The notes beneath the pieces were generated by a model that saw nothing but the letters and a program-made list of their open reading frames with translations, did not search any database and had not been told where the DNA came from. Below are positions 45,207-54,240 of a stretch of DNA of 64,000 nucleotides, in pieces. The position numbers were made by a program, and so were the translations under genes. How positions within the stretch are numbered: position 1 is the first letter of the stretch; each line of letters begins with the position of its first letter. The stretch comes from JBGTGG01 sp041746855 (GTDB lineage: Bacteria; Bacteroidota; Bacteroidia; Cytophagales; Cyclobacteriaceae). Location: NCBI GenBank assembly GCA_041746855.1, contig JBGTGG010000467.1, positions 1-64,000 of the forward strand, written 5' to 3'.

Positions 45207-46975
45207 TGTGCGGGATTACCGGAATACTGTTAACGGATAAGCAGGCAGCAGAAGCGGACATTGCAAGGGCCGTTCAATCTATTGCACACCGCGGCCCTGA
45301 TGGGTTTGGCATACACTCCATTAGCAACGGTAAAGGATACCTCGGGCATAGACGGTTGTCCATCATCGACTTATCGGCATCAGGTGCACAACCGATGTGC
45401 AATGAAGATGAACGTATTTGGATCACCTTCAATGGTGAGATTTACAATTACCGGGTGCTGCGCGAACAACTACTTGCAAAAGGCCATGTGTTTAAGTCGC
45501 ATTCCGATACAGAAGTGTTGGTACATGGCTACGAAGAGTGGGGCACAAGTTTGCCTTCCAAACTGGAGGGAATGTTTGCCTTTGCCATTTGGGATGGAAA
45601 AAAAAATGAATTGTTCATTGCCCGTGACCGGTTTGGCATTAAGCCACTTTACTATTACAACGTTGATGGCACCTTCCTCTTTGGATCGGAATTGAAAGCC
45701 TTGTATGCTTATCAGCAGTTTAAGAAGGAAGTTGATTATACAGCCGTTATTGATTATTTACATTATTATGTGATCCCTTCCTCCAAAACCATTTGGAAGA
45801 ATACCTTTAAACTTTTGCCGGGGCAGTATTTGGTAGTGGACGCAACCGGTACCCCGTCTGTGAATACGTATTGGGAAATTCAGCCAGGCAATGAAAAGGT
45901 TTCTATGTCTTCGGCTGCGGAGCACGTAAACACTTTACTTACAAAAGCAGTTGATCAGCATTTGGAAAGTGATGTTCCGGTGGGTGTTTTTTTGAGCAGC
46001 GGATATGACTCATCGGCTTTGGTCGCGTACACCAAAAAGTTCAAAGACCAGGTCAATACATTTTCCATTGGATTTAAAGATTCGAAAAAAACCGAGCATG
46101 TGGAAGCCGCAGCGCTGGCGAAGCATTTCCATACAACGCATGCTGAACAGGTACTGAGCGAAGACTACATGGATGTGCTGGAAGAGTTGCACACGTATTA
46201 TGATGAACCGTTTGCAGTGACGTCTTTGGTATCGTATTACTATGTTTCAAAATTGGCGCAATCCCAAAACAAAGTGGTGTTTGCCGGAGATGGCGGTGAC
46301 GAAGTTTTTGGCGGGTACAAATGGTATACAAAGATTGATCAGGCCTTTCAAAACCGTTCCCTGATTTCCAAACTTTTTCGGAGTGATACCGAAAACCTGA
46401 AGAAGTTTTATCAGTTGAATTATTTTGTTGAAATGGGCACAGATGTGTCGTGGGTAAAGTCGATCCTGAGTGATGAATTGAAATCCCACTATCCATCGGA
46501 TGTTTATTGGGCGTTTGATTTACCGGCTGACCAGTGGAAGTTGCATCCCGTAAAGGTTTTTCAGTTGTTGGATTTTAAATATTTTATTCCGGATGTAGCG
46601 CTTCCGCGAGCCGATCGTTCCAGCATGGCAACTTCCCTGGAAGTTCGTGTGCCGCTATTGGATCATTCGCTTGTGGAGTATATGATCAAGCTGGATACAG
46701 CTACGTATTACCAACCACCGGTTAAAAAGCGATTGCTGTATGAAAATATAAAAGCGGAGGTACCGGCAGCGATACTGGATTTACCCAAGAAGGGTTTTGG
46801 AAATCCGCTCGATCCATTTTTTGAAAAACGACAAACCTATATCCAACGGTTGAAGGATGGCCACATTATGAAAAGTAACTTGTTTAATGAAAAATTAAAC
46901 CTTGATGCATTGGACAAAAAGCAACTCTGGCTGTTGTATAACCTGGAGCTTTGGTGGTCGCATTGGAATACGTAA
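45206..46975 (+). CDS. asnB: glutamine-dependent asparagine synthase-like amidotransferase
   Basis: A 589-residue class II amidotransferase. The N-terminal nucleophile is Cys2 in MCGITGILL. The glutaminase domain runs to about residue 190, with SIAHRGPDGFGIHS and FNGEIYNYRVL. The synthase domain has the ATP-binding loop FLSSGYDSSALVAYTKKF (about 260) and VVFAGDGGDEVFGGYKWY. In polysaccharide clusters such proteins often amidate uronic acids, which is a likely role here. Free asparagine synthesis is the alternative. Confidence 0.92.
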   Translation: MCGITGILLTDKQAAEADIARAVQSIAHRGPDGFGIHSISNGKGYLGHRRLSIIDLSASGAQPMCNEDERIWITFNGEIYNYRVLREQLLAKGHVFKSHSDTEVLVHGYEEWGTSLPSKLEGMFAFAIWDGKKNELFIARDRFGIKPLYYYNVDGTFLFGSELKALYAYQQFKKEVDYTAVIDYLHYYVIPSSKTIWKNTFKLLPGQYLVVDATGTPSVNTYWEIQPGNEKVSMSSAAEHVNTLLTKAVDQHLESDVPVGVFLSSGYDSSALVAYTKKFKDQVNTFSIGFKDSKKTEHVEAAALAKHFHTTHAEQVLSEDYMDVLEELHTYYDEPFAVTSLVSYYYVSKLAQSQNKVVFAGDGGDEVFGGYKWYTKIDQAFQNRSLISKLFRSDTENLKKFYQLNYFVEMGTDVSWVKSILSDELKSHYPSDVYWAFDLPADQWKLHPVKVFQLLDFKYFIPDVALPRADRSSMATSLEVRVPLLDHSLVEYMIKLDTATYYQPPVKKRLLYENIKAEVPAAILDLPKKGFGNPLDPFFEKRQTYIQRLKDGHIMKSNLFNEKLNLDALDKKQLWLLYNLELWWSHWNT

Positions 46976-46997
46976 TTAATACCTGATTAATACCTGA

Positions 46998-47696
46998 ATG
47001 GCTGATCCTAATTATACCCGCTTTCGAATTCCCAGAATCTGGTCGAATGAAGAGCTTCGAAAATTTGCACATTTGTTTACAGGAGCTGTTGTGAATGTGA
47101 GTGGCTGGAAAGACGAGGATAAAGAAGGCGGCTATTACAAAGATTATTTTACACATGCTGCCAGCTATTCCATCACGAATTTCAAATCGGAGGCCAGGGG
47201 TTTTCAAGGTCAACCGAACGAAGTTTTTTTAGACCTCACGGCTGATCTTACTGCTGAACTGGAGTCAAAATATGATGTGGTTTTTAACCACACAACATTG
47301 GAACATATTTTTGAAGTAGAGAAGGCCTTCCATAACATTTGCAAAATGTCACGCGATGTTGTGATTTTGGTTGTTCCTTTTCTTCAGGAGATGCATGGCT
47401 TGTACGGTGACTTCTGGAGATTTACACCCCAGGCAATAGAAAAGTTATTTGAAAAAAATGGCCTTGAGTTGCTTTATCTGACCTTTAACATACATGTTGG
47501 TGCTTCCGTTTACATATTTGCAATAGCATCCAAAAAACCAGATGACTGGAATGAAAAGATTGAGCGAAAAATAATGAAAGGAATTGATGACGACAGAAAG
47601 AATGGTTTGATTGGTTACAATGCCTTGCCAGTTTTTAAAAAAAGTAACACTTTATTCGCCAGAATTCTTCGCAAGACAAAAAGTTTTTTTGGATGA
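46998..47696 (+). CDS. methyltransferase-like protein
   Basis: A 232-residue protein. The central segment YDVVFNHTTLEHIFEVEKAF followed by RDVVILVVPFLQEMHGLYGD and FWRFTPQAIEKLFEKNGLEL matches the second half of class I methyltransferases. The N-terminal glycine-rich SAM loop is weak (LFTGAVVNVSGWKDEDKEGG), so activity is uncertain. It overlaps the next gene by four bases (ATGA), implying joint function. Confidence 0.7.
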   Translation: MADPNYTRFRIPRIWSNEELRKFAHLFTGAVVNVSGWKDEDKEGGYYKDYFTHAASYSITNFKSEARGFQGQPNEVFLDLTADLTAELESKYDVVFNHTTLEHIFEVEKAFHNICKMSRDVVILVVPFLQEMHGLYGDFWRFTPQAIEKLFEKNGLELLYLTFNIHVGASVYIFAIASKKPDDWNEKIERKIMKGIDDDRKNGLIGYNALPVFKKSNTLFARILRKTKSFFG

Positions 47697-48601
47697 GTCC
47701 TTCAGTGTGTATTATTATTCGGTCTGCAGGGGAACGGACACTTGCCCGCTGCGAACAAATTGTAAAAGATCAAATGGGAGATGTCCCCATCATTCCCATA
47801 CAGGAGTCGCCCTTTAGCGCTGCAGTTAAGAAGACCTTTGAAATTGGTATTGCGCATGGTAAAAAATGGACGCTGGCGTTGGATGCAGACATATTGTTAC
47901 GGGACAAAGCTGTTCATGATCTTGTTTCAGTCGCGGAAAACCTGCCGGAGAATTTCTTTATGATACAAGGTCGAGTTTTAGACAAACTATTTTGCTTTGC
48001 CAGAAATGGTGGTCCACATTTGTTCCGGACCTCTTTGTTGAAGGAAGCATTGCCGCTCGTTCCGTTACATACTGATTCAATTAGGCCAGAAGGGGAAACG
48101 GTTAAGCGTATGATCAGCAGAGGGTATCATCGTTATAAAGGCACGGAAGTTTATGGCTTGCATGATTTTGAACAGGCGTACGAAGATGTCTTTCGCACGG
48201 CATTCGTGCATGCTGTCAAGTTCAAGCCGTTGGTGCCGTACTTTACAAAGGAGTGGGAGTCGAGAAAGACAAACGATGAGGATTATCTGGTTGCTCTGGA
48301 AGGGTTGCAGAGTGGATTACAATATGATTTTCCAAACATTCCTGAGCGAAATCGGATTAACGATTTAGCAGAACAGGCCATCCAAAATTTAGGAATAGTA
48401 TCTAAGCCTGAATTTAACTATGTTATAGATCCCGATCGTGTAATGAACTTGTTCTCTGTTTCAGCGGACGGTATTCAAATCGAAAATAGAGATCATAATA
48501 AAGTGTTAAGAACAGATAGGGCTGCTCCTAAAAAAAAGAAGAAGAAGAGCCTTATGCGAAGAGTTATCCTTTATGTCAAGAACTTAGCTACGCGAACTTA
48601 G
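47693..48601 (+). CDS. glycosyltransferase-like (GT-A fold) protein of unknown family
   Basis: A 302-residue protein that begins SVCIIIRSAGERTLARCEQI and contains WTLALDADILLRDKAVHDLV, a DxD-like motif in GT-A context. The rest has no familiar domain to me. The C-terminal tail is very basic, with a run of lysines (KKKKKK) and VILYVKNL, and might contact the membrane. The gene is coupled to the methyltransferase-like gene before it. A nucleotide-sugar transferase role is inferred. Confidence 0.6.
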   Translation: MSPSVCIIIRSAGERTLARCEQIVKDQMGDVPIIPIQESPFSAAVKKTFEIGIAHGKKWTLALDADILLRDKAVHDLVSVAENLPENFFMIQGRVLDKLFCFARNGGPHLFRTSLLKEALPLVPLHTDSIRPEGETVKRMISRGYHRYKGTEVYGLHDFEQAYEDVFRTAFVHAVKFKPLVPYFTKEWESRKTNDEDYLVALEGLQSGLQYDFPNIPERNRINDLAEQAIQNLGIVSKPEFNYVIDPDRVMNLFSVSADGIQIENRDHNKVLRTDRAAPKKKKKKSLMRRVILYVKNLATRT

Positions 48602-48607
48602 CTATCC

Positions 48608-49690
48608 ATGTATACTGAAGTATTAAAGGAAAGGTCAGAGTTTTTTTTTAATGAATGGACCGAATTGTTGCACGGTTTGACATTGCACTCGGTTCAGCAG
48701 GGTTCAACTTGGATTGACTCTTATATTACGCACTACCTTGGGGGCAATAACTTCTTTTTTCTAGCTGTTCGAAATGATCTCCATCAATTGATAAGTTGTT
48801 TATGCTTAACTAAGAGTCAAAAAAAATTCTATAAGGTGGCGACTTATACCACCTTATTAGATATGGGAAAAGGAGTCAACGATTTTTTCAATATACCCTG
48901 CAAGGCTGGACATGAACAGGAAGTAGCGATGCTCTATGCCAACTGGTTTCGTGAAAACACTTCTTTTTGGGAGCAGCTACGGTTGCAGTTTCTTCCGGAA
49001 ACAAAAATGCATGTAGCGTTTGCAGCAGCAATGAAGAAATATTTTCCGGTACAGGTTACACGGGATCGGTTGTTTTTCAAAATTGATACCGACCGTACGT
49101 GGGAAAGTTACTTTACACCCGAAATGAACAAGCGCTTGCGCGATGTACGCGGCAGGATAAACAGAATAGAAAAAAGCGGGCATGCTGTCAGCAGCAGCGT
49201 GATTGATTCGGGCATCGCAGTTTTTCTGGATGATTTCCTGCACCACTTTTCAAAACGAAGAAATGAGAAGGGGGAGAAAAACAGTTATGAAGACGATGCC
49301 AAAGTAAAACTTATCCGTGATGTGATTGCTGCTGCTGAGCAAGATCAGTCGGTACAATTGTCTGTTCTGGAAGATAAGCAAGGAGCTATCTGGGCGTATC
49401 AACTTGATTTAATGGATCGGGGAAGGGGAACCTGGTATCACTATGCGCCTACCTTCAATGATGCGTACCAGGAATTTTCACCCAGCAAGGTATTGTTGTT
49501 TGAAAGTTTGAAGCGGGCGTTTGCGGATCCGGAAATAAAGGAGTTTAACTTTATGCGTGGGGAAGCTGCATACAAGAAACAATTTACGGATAATTCAGAA
49601 CCGTATATGGCCATAAAGATTACGAATACATTTTCAAAAAAGATCAAGTTTAAAAAGTGGATGGCGAACGTATTGCGTACCGGTAAATGA
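48608..49690 (+). CDS. BcsL/CelD-like GNAT acyltransferase (Acetyltransf_6)
   Basis: A 360-residue protein. The N-terminal part (LHSVQQGSTWIDSYITHYLG) and the C-terminal FKIDTDRTWESYFTPEMNKR, followed by FLDDFLHHFSKRRNEKG, fit the FemAB/CelD-type acetyltransferase family. KEFNFMRGEAAYKKQFTDN is the typical last motif. Proteins of this family acylate polysaccharide precursors. Stop and start with the deacetylase overlap (ATGA). Confidence 0.82.
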   Translation: MYTEVLKERSEFFFNEWTELLHGLTLHSVQQGSTWIDSYITHYLGGNNFFFLAVRNDLHQLISCLCLTKSQKKFYKVATYTTLLDMGKGVNDFFNIPCKAGHEQEVAMLYANWFRENTSFWEQLRLQFLPETKMHVAFAAAMKKYFPVQVTRDRLFFKIDTDRTWESYFTPEMNKRLRDVRGRINRIEKSGHAVSSSVIDSGIAVFLDDFLHHFSKRRNEKGEKNSYEDDAKVKLIRDVIAAAEQDQSVQLSVLEDKQGAIWAYQLDLMDRGRGTWYHYAPTFNDAYQEFSPSKVLLFESLKRAFADPEIKEFNFMRGEAAYKKQFTDNSEPYMAIKITNTFSKKIKFKKWMANVLRTGK

Positions 49691-50643
49691 AAAAGGTTTA
49701 CCTGATCATCTCCATTGATACCGAGTGCGACAAAGGGCCGGGATGGAAATTACAACGCCCGATGGCGTTTGAAAATATCACAAAAGGGTTGCCACAAACA
49801 CTGGAGCCTTTGTTTAAAAAATTTTCGATTAAACCCACCTATCTGTTAAGTCCGGAGGTGATGCAACATGCAGAATCTGTTGCTTACTTTAAAAGACTCC
49901 AGCAAACGGAGTTGGGTACGCATTTGCATCTGGAGTTTATAGAACCAAATGCAAACTGGGAAGCAGATCGCACGAAAGGAATTCAGGCTGATCTGGATGC
50001 TGAAATCGAATATGAAAAATTGAAAAATCTGACGGTACTGTTCAACGCGCAATTCGGGTATCAACCCCTTTCGTTTCGCGCGGGTAGATTTGGTATCGGA
50101 AAAAATTCATTTCGGTATCTTCAGGAATTGGGGTATCAGGTAGATTCCAGCATCACACCGTTTAAGACCCATTACTATGAAAGTGGTAAGGTCAATAATT
50201 TTTGGGGCAAACCTGTTCATCCGTACCGGGTTTCAAATTCGAATTTGATTCAGGTCCCTGTTTCGATAAGTAATACTGATTTTGCAAAACTTCCAACGTG
50301 GATAGTGGGACAGGTTGAAGATAAACGCACCCTTTCAAAAAGAATATTGGGCAGGTTGGGCTACCGAAGTAAAAGCACTTGGTTTCGTCCACACCGCAGT
50401 GATGGGCAAGGGTTAATACACGTTGCAAAAGAATTGATGGATACAACCCCAGCGAATAAAATACCTGTTTTGAACATGATGTTTCACAGCAACGAGATAC
50501 TGGCGGGTGCGAGCCCGTATTGCCAAACGGATGAAGAAGTGACGGCCTATTGTACTGCGTTGGAAGAAGTGTTTGATTTTCTACATGTAAAGTATGAAGT
50601 ATGTTCTATCGGCTTAGGCGAATACGCAAAGCATTTCAACTAA
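49687..50643 (+). CDS. polysaccharide deacetylase-like protein (NodB superfamily)
   Basis: A 318-residue protein. YLIISIDTECDKGPGW holds the metal Asp of the NodB fold, with TYLLSPEVMQ, LGTHLHLEFI (His pair) and SFRAGRFGIGKNSFRYLQEL. The C-terminal region has MMFHSNEIL. It probably removes an acetyl group from an amino sugar in the glycan. It shares 43 bases with the following acetyltransferase gene and four with the preceding acyltransferase gene. Confidence 0.82.
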   Translation: MKKVYLIISIDTECDKGPGWKLQRPMAFENITKGLPQTLEPLFKKFSIKPTYLLSPEVMQHAESVAYFKRLQQTELGTHLHLEFIEPNANWEADRTKGIQADLDAEIEYEKLKNLTVLFNAQFGYQPLSFRAGRFGIGKNSFRYLQELGYQVDSSITPFKTHYYESGKVNNFWGKPVHPYRVSNSNLIQVPVSISNTDFAKLPTWIVGQVEDKRTLSKRILGRLGYRSKSTWFRPHRSDGQGLIHVAKELMDTTPANKIPVLNMMFHSNEILAGASPYCQTDEEVTAYCTALEEVFDFLHVKYEVCSIGLGEYAKHFN

Positions 50644-51167
50644 GCGTTCATACTGAATTTCTTTATGAACATACGTTGCAAGCATTGCCGGATGTTGGTT
50701 GTCCTGCCGGATTGCAAGTGCGTACATTGAAAAGTGAGGAGGCGCATTTGTTGCACGGTGTTTGGAACGTGAACATGGATCAATTGAAAAAGCGATTTGA
50801 AAGAGGCGATGCGTGTTATGCTGGTTTTATTGATAATGCAATTTGCAGTTACCACTGGGTTCAATATTCGGGGCTTCATTTTTTTCAACAAGCGCATCAG
50901 CAAATGGAAGTGAAACAGGATGAAGGTTGGATTTATCATGTGCGGGTAGCCGATAGTGCAAAAGGAAGAGGTATCAACAGCTATGTATATGCAACCATCT
51001 TGAAAGACGCAGTACAGATGGGCAAGACCAGGCTTTTTATTTATACGGGTGCTAAAAATACAGCCAATCAAAAAGGGTTGATGAAGTGTGGGTTTAAAAA
51101 AATCAAGGAGTTTGTAAGTGTGTTGTATTTACAACGCTATTTTTTGATCCGGCAAAAGTCAGTTTAG
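50601..51167 (+). CDS. GNAT family acetyltransferase
   Basis: A 188-residue protein with the GNAT acetyl-CoA loop in IYHVRVADSAKGRGINSYVY, and the final strand NQKGLMKCGFKKIKEF. The ATG at 50601 overlaps the deacetylase 3' end by 43 bases. No closer ATG is in frame with the domain start. It may re-acetylate or acylate an amino sugar. Confidence 0.78.
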   Translation: MFYRLRRIRKAFQLSVHTEFLYEHTLQALPDVGCPAGLQVRTLKSEEAHLLHGVWNVNMDQLKKRFERGDACYAGFIDNAICSYHWVQYSGLHFFQQAHQQMEVKQDEGWIYHVRVADSAKGRGINSYVYATILKDAVQMGKTRLFIYTGAKNTANQKGLMKCGFKKIKEFVSVLYLQRYFLIRQKSV

Positions 51168-51169
51168 TA

Positions 51170-52267
51170 GTGAAGCGGGTTGCTGTTTTGTTTGATAATT
51201 TTGGCAATCCCGGTCAACCGTTTTTGAAGGAATGGTTTTTTCGAATCTTTAATTCGAAAAAACTTCGGATAAAGGGATTCACTGATAAATATTTTGAAGA
51301 TAAGGATTCACGAATTACAGTTCTGAAAACAGAAGGGATGCGGAAATATTTCCGTTATCTCCAGCAACTACTGACCCCGGGTTTAAGAAAAATGAATTTG
51401 CAATTGGTACCGGTGGTACAGTATGCTCCGGATGTTATTCATTTGCTCAATGCGCAGCAGGTAGATCAATACAAACCGTTGCTGAAAAATTCCAAGATCA
51501 AATCGGTGTACTCCTTTCGGGGATTTGAAACGAGTGTCCGCCCCCAGCAGGATGCGGAATGGGCTGAAAAACTGGACGGTATTTATAAGCGCGCAACAGC
51601 GCTTCATTTTGTAAGTGATTTTCTCAAAGCAGAAGCCATTAAGCGTGGAGCACCGCAAGAGAAGTGTGTGGTGATTAGAAGATCGGTAGATACTGATTTT
51701 TTTAAGCCTAAAGAAAATGAGATATCAAACGCAATCCATTTTATTGCTGTGGGAAGATTGACCTGGCAGAAGGGATACCCGCTATTGCTGGAAGCGTTTG
51801 CCGAGGTTGCAAAAGCGTATTCGGATACAACGCTTACGATTATTGGCGATGGACCAGAAGCGAATGCGATTAAAGAAGAGATTGTTGTACTGGGTCTTGA
51901 AAAGAATGTGAAACTGATACCACATTTAGATCGGATGGCATTACGTGAAGCATTGTGGCGGGCCGATATTTTTGTGCAAGCCTCCCTGTCGGATGCACTG
52001 CCGAATTCAATACTGGAAGCCAGTGCCTGTGGTTTACCAGTGGTAAGTACCTTGGCAGGTGGTATACCCGAAGCAGTGCTGCATGAGAAGAGTGGTTTGT
52101 TAGTAGCGTCCGGAGATGTTACACATTTTCAAAAAGCAATGCTTCAGTTAGTGGAGAATGTCACGCTTCGGAAAGCATTTGGGAAACAGGGGAGACAATT
52201 CATGATGGAAAATTTTTCAGCAGAGCAGGAGTGCAAAAAATGGGAAGCCTTTTATTTGACGGTTTAG
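51170..52267 (+). CDS. glycosyltransferase family 4
   Basis: A 365-residue GT-B enzyme from GTG at 51170. The C-terminal domain begins AIHFIAVGRLTWQKGYPLLL, with TLTIIGDGPEANAIKEEI, and the sugar-nucleotide site is ASLSDALPNSILEASACGLP (E-x7-E). GIPEAVLHEKSGLLV follows. It transfers one sugar during repeat-unit assembly. Acceptor and donor are unknown. Confidence 0.93.
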   Translation: MKRVAVLFDNFGNPGQPFLKEWFFRIFNSKKLRIKGFTDKYFEDKDSRITVLKTEGMRKYFRYLQQLLTPGLRKMNLQLVPVVQYAPDVIHLLNAQQVDQYKPLLKNSKIKSVYSFRGFETSVRPQQDAEWAEKLDGIYKRATALHFVSDFLKAEAIKRGAPQEKCVVIRRSVDTDFFKPKENEISNAIHFIAVGRLTWQKGYPLLLEAFAEVAKAYSDTTLTIIGDGPEANAIKEEIVVLGLEKNVKLIPHLDRMALREALWRADIFVQASLSDALPNSILEASACGLPVVSTLAGGIPEAVLHEKSGLLVASGDVTHFQKAMLQLVENVTLRKAFGKQGRQFMMENFSAEQECKKWEAFYLTV

Positions 52268-52271
52268 AAAG

Positions 52272-53405
52272 ATGCATGTTCTTGAAATATTAAATGCGTA
52301 TCCGGGGGAGACCTTCCTGCAAGAACACGCAAGAGCAGTGGCGACTACTGACGTGCAAGTAAGTTGGGCTTTTTGGCAAACGAACAAACCGGGGGCACTT
52401 CCAAAAGTGATACCGGAATTAAAACATTGTGTAGGGTTGATCAACTCTAATCGAATTCCAAAATGGAAGAAAATGCTACTGCGATTACGGTATTGGAATT
52501 ATTCCGATCCCTATACGCAAGCATTAAAAAACCAGGTAAAAAAAATCAAACCGGACATCATTCATTTTCAGTTTGCTTCGTTGGCAATGCGTCATTATAA
52601 ATGGGTGGAGTCGTTGAGAATTCCCTTCACGTTTAGTGTGCGGGGTTCGGATATCCAGTCGGAGGCTGTGCGTTCTGAGGATACACTTGATAGGCTGAAA
52701 ATAATAGCAAAAAAGGCAGCTGGTATTCATACTGTGAGCGACCATTTAAAGGCTAAACTATTTCGACATGTTGGTGAATACAAAAAAACCACTACCATCC
52801 GAACGGTTATCCATGATCATTGGAAAACCGTTGTGAGGAAACCTGAAAAGGGAAATCTGGTAACCATTGGACGGTTACATTGGCCAAAAAGCCATTCCGA
52901 CTTGTTGATTGCTTGCCATGAATTGAAAAAGTGGGGAATTGACGTAAAATTGACCATCATAGGTGAGGGAGATCAACGCCAACTCCTTGAATACATGATT
53001 CGGGATTTGGGATTGTCGGATCGTGTGCAATTGGTAGGTAAGCAAAATGCAGCGGTTATTAAGGGGTATTTAAGCGGAGCAGATGCTTTTGTTTTATCCA
53101 GTATTGCAGAAGGATTTCCAAATGTTGTGGGGGAGGCTGCTTTTGCTGGTGTCCCGATGATAGCTACAGCAGATTCGTATGTTGATGAAGTGCTAACACA
53201 GCAACATGAATATGTTCGGGTGTCCACCGGGAGTCCGGAAGCGCTGGCAAAAGCGATTTTGGAAATTTTTGAAATGGATGCGATAGAAAAGGAGGCTATG
53301 GCTTCACGGGCGATGCAGAAATCAATCGAAGTATTCTCCAGTTCACAACATGCTTCTTCGTTTTCGCAATTTTGGAACACCGTACTCAAAAAACAGGGAA
53401 CATGA
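52272..53405 (+). CDS. glycosyltransferase family 4
   Basis: A 377-residue GT-B enzyme. It begins MHVLEILNAYPGETFLQEHA. The C-terminal half has NLVTIGRLHWPKSHSDLLIA, KLTIIGEGDQRQLLEYM and the donor site FVLSSIAEGFPNVVGEAAFA. It overlaps the sulfotransferase start by three bases (ATGA), so the two are coupled. Confidence 0.93.
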   Translation: MHVLEILNAYPGETFLQEHARAVATTDVQVSWAFWQTNKPGALPKVIPELKHCVGLINSNRIPKWKKMLLRLRYWNYSDPYTQALKNQVKKIKPDIIHFQFASLAMRHYKWVESLRIPFTFSVRGSDIQSEAVRSEDTLDRLKIIAKKAAGIHTVSDHLKAKLFRHVGEYKKTTTIRTVIHDHWKTVVRKPEKGNLVTIGRLHWPKSHSDLLIACHELKKWGIDVKLTIIGEGDQRQLLEYMIRDLGLSDRVQLVGKQNAAVIKGYLSGADAFVLSSIAEGFPNVVGEAAFAGVPMIATADSYVDEVLTQQHEYVRVSTGSPEALAKAILEIFEMDAIEKEAMASRAMQKSIEVFSSSQHASSFSQFWNTVLKKQGT

Positions 53406-54232
53406 AATTGCCAAACTTCATGGTGATAGGTGCTGAAAAATCGGGTACCACCTGGCTGAAGCATGTACTACGGGAACACCCTGAGCTCTTTATTCCCAGC
53501 GAAAAAGAACTACATTATTTTGATGTAGAAGACAATTTCAATAAGGGACTGGTGTGGTATAGTTCATTTTTTGAAAAGAGTACCAAGCCGTTCAATGGTG
53601 AGATTACCCCCGGTTATTTAACACATGCAGTTAAAGTTGCGCCCAGGATAAAAGAAGCATTCCCAGCAATAAAATTGATTGCAATTTTAAGAAACCCAAT
53701 CGATCGGGCGTGGTCTAATTACCAGATGAACCTGGCAGATGGGAAAGTTACCCAAAGTTTTGAGTCTTGCATTGATACACACCACATCATCATTTCCAAG
53801 GGCAATTACAAGCGCCAACTTTTGCCCTATATGGAAATTTTTTCAAGTGATCAGCTTTTGGTTTTAAATTATGATGATATAAAAGATGCGGGTACACTGG
53901 TGAATAGGATTTTTAAATTTCTGGGGGTAACGGAAAATTTTGTGCCCGCTAAACTGGAAGAGAAGATATTCACATCCCGAAAGAGTCGGTTTTCTTTGCT
54001 GAATGATGCATTTAGATTTTCTGCTCAGGTACTACGTGCAATGAAGTTGAATATTGTATTACAACGCTTTAAGAAGGACGTAAAAAAATGGTTAAAAAGA
54101 GTAAACACAGTTCCTTCGTCCTATTCGCCAATGCCCACGGATCTGCGCATTCGGCTCGGGGAATATTATAAGGATGATATTGTTTTTTTAGAAGGTTTTT
54201 GGAAAAGGGACTTATCGCATTGGTTAAAGTGA
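53402..54232 (+). CDS. PAPS-dependent sulfotransferase
   Basis: A 276-residue protein from the ATG at 53402. The 5'-phosphosulfate loop is MVIGAEKSGTTWLKHVL (residues about 7-23), and the 3'-phosphate motif is LRNPIDRAWSNYQMN (about 95-108). FTSRKSRFSLLNDAF and a final EYYKDDIVFLEGF fit the NodH/heparan-type sulfotransferase family. It transfers sulfate from PAPS to a sugar hydroxyl or amine. Sulfate activation genes 20 kb upstream supply PAPS. Confidence 0.92.
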   Translation: MKLPNFMVIGAEKSGTTWLKHVLREHPELFIPSEKELHYFDVEDNFNKGLVWYSSFFEKSTKPFNGEITPGYLTHAVKVAPRIKEAFPAIKLIAILRNPIDRAWSNYQMNLADGKVTQSFESCIDTHHIIISKGNYKRQLLPYMEIFSSDQLLVLNYDDIKDAGTLVNRIFKFLGVTENFVPAKLEEKIFTSRKSRFSLLNDAFRFSAQVLRAMKLNIVLQRFKKDVKKWLKRVNTVPSSYSPMPTDLRIRLGEYYKDDIVFLEGFWKRDLSHWLK

Positions 54233-54240
54233 ACGTTTGA

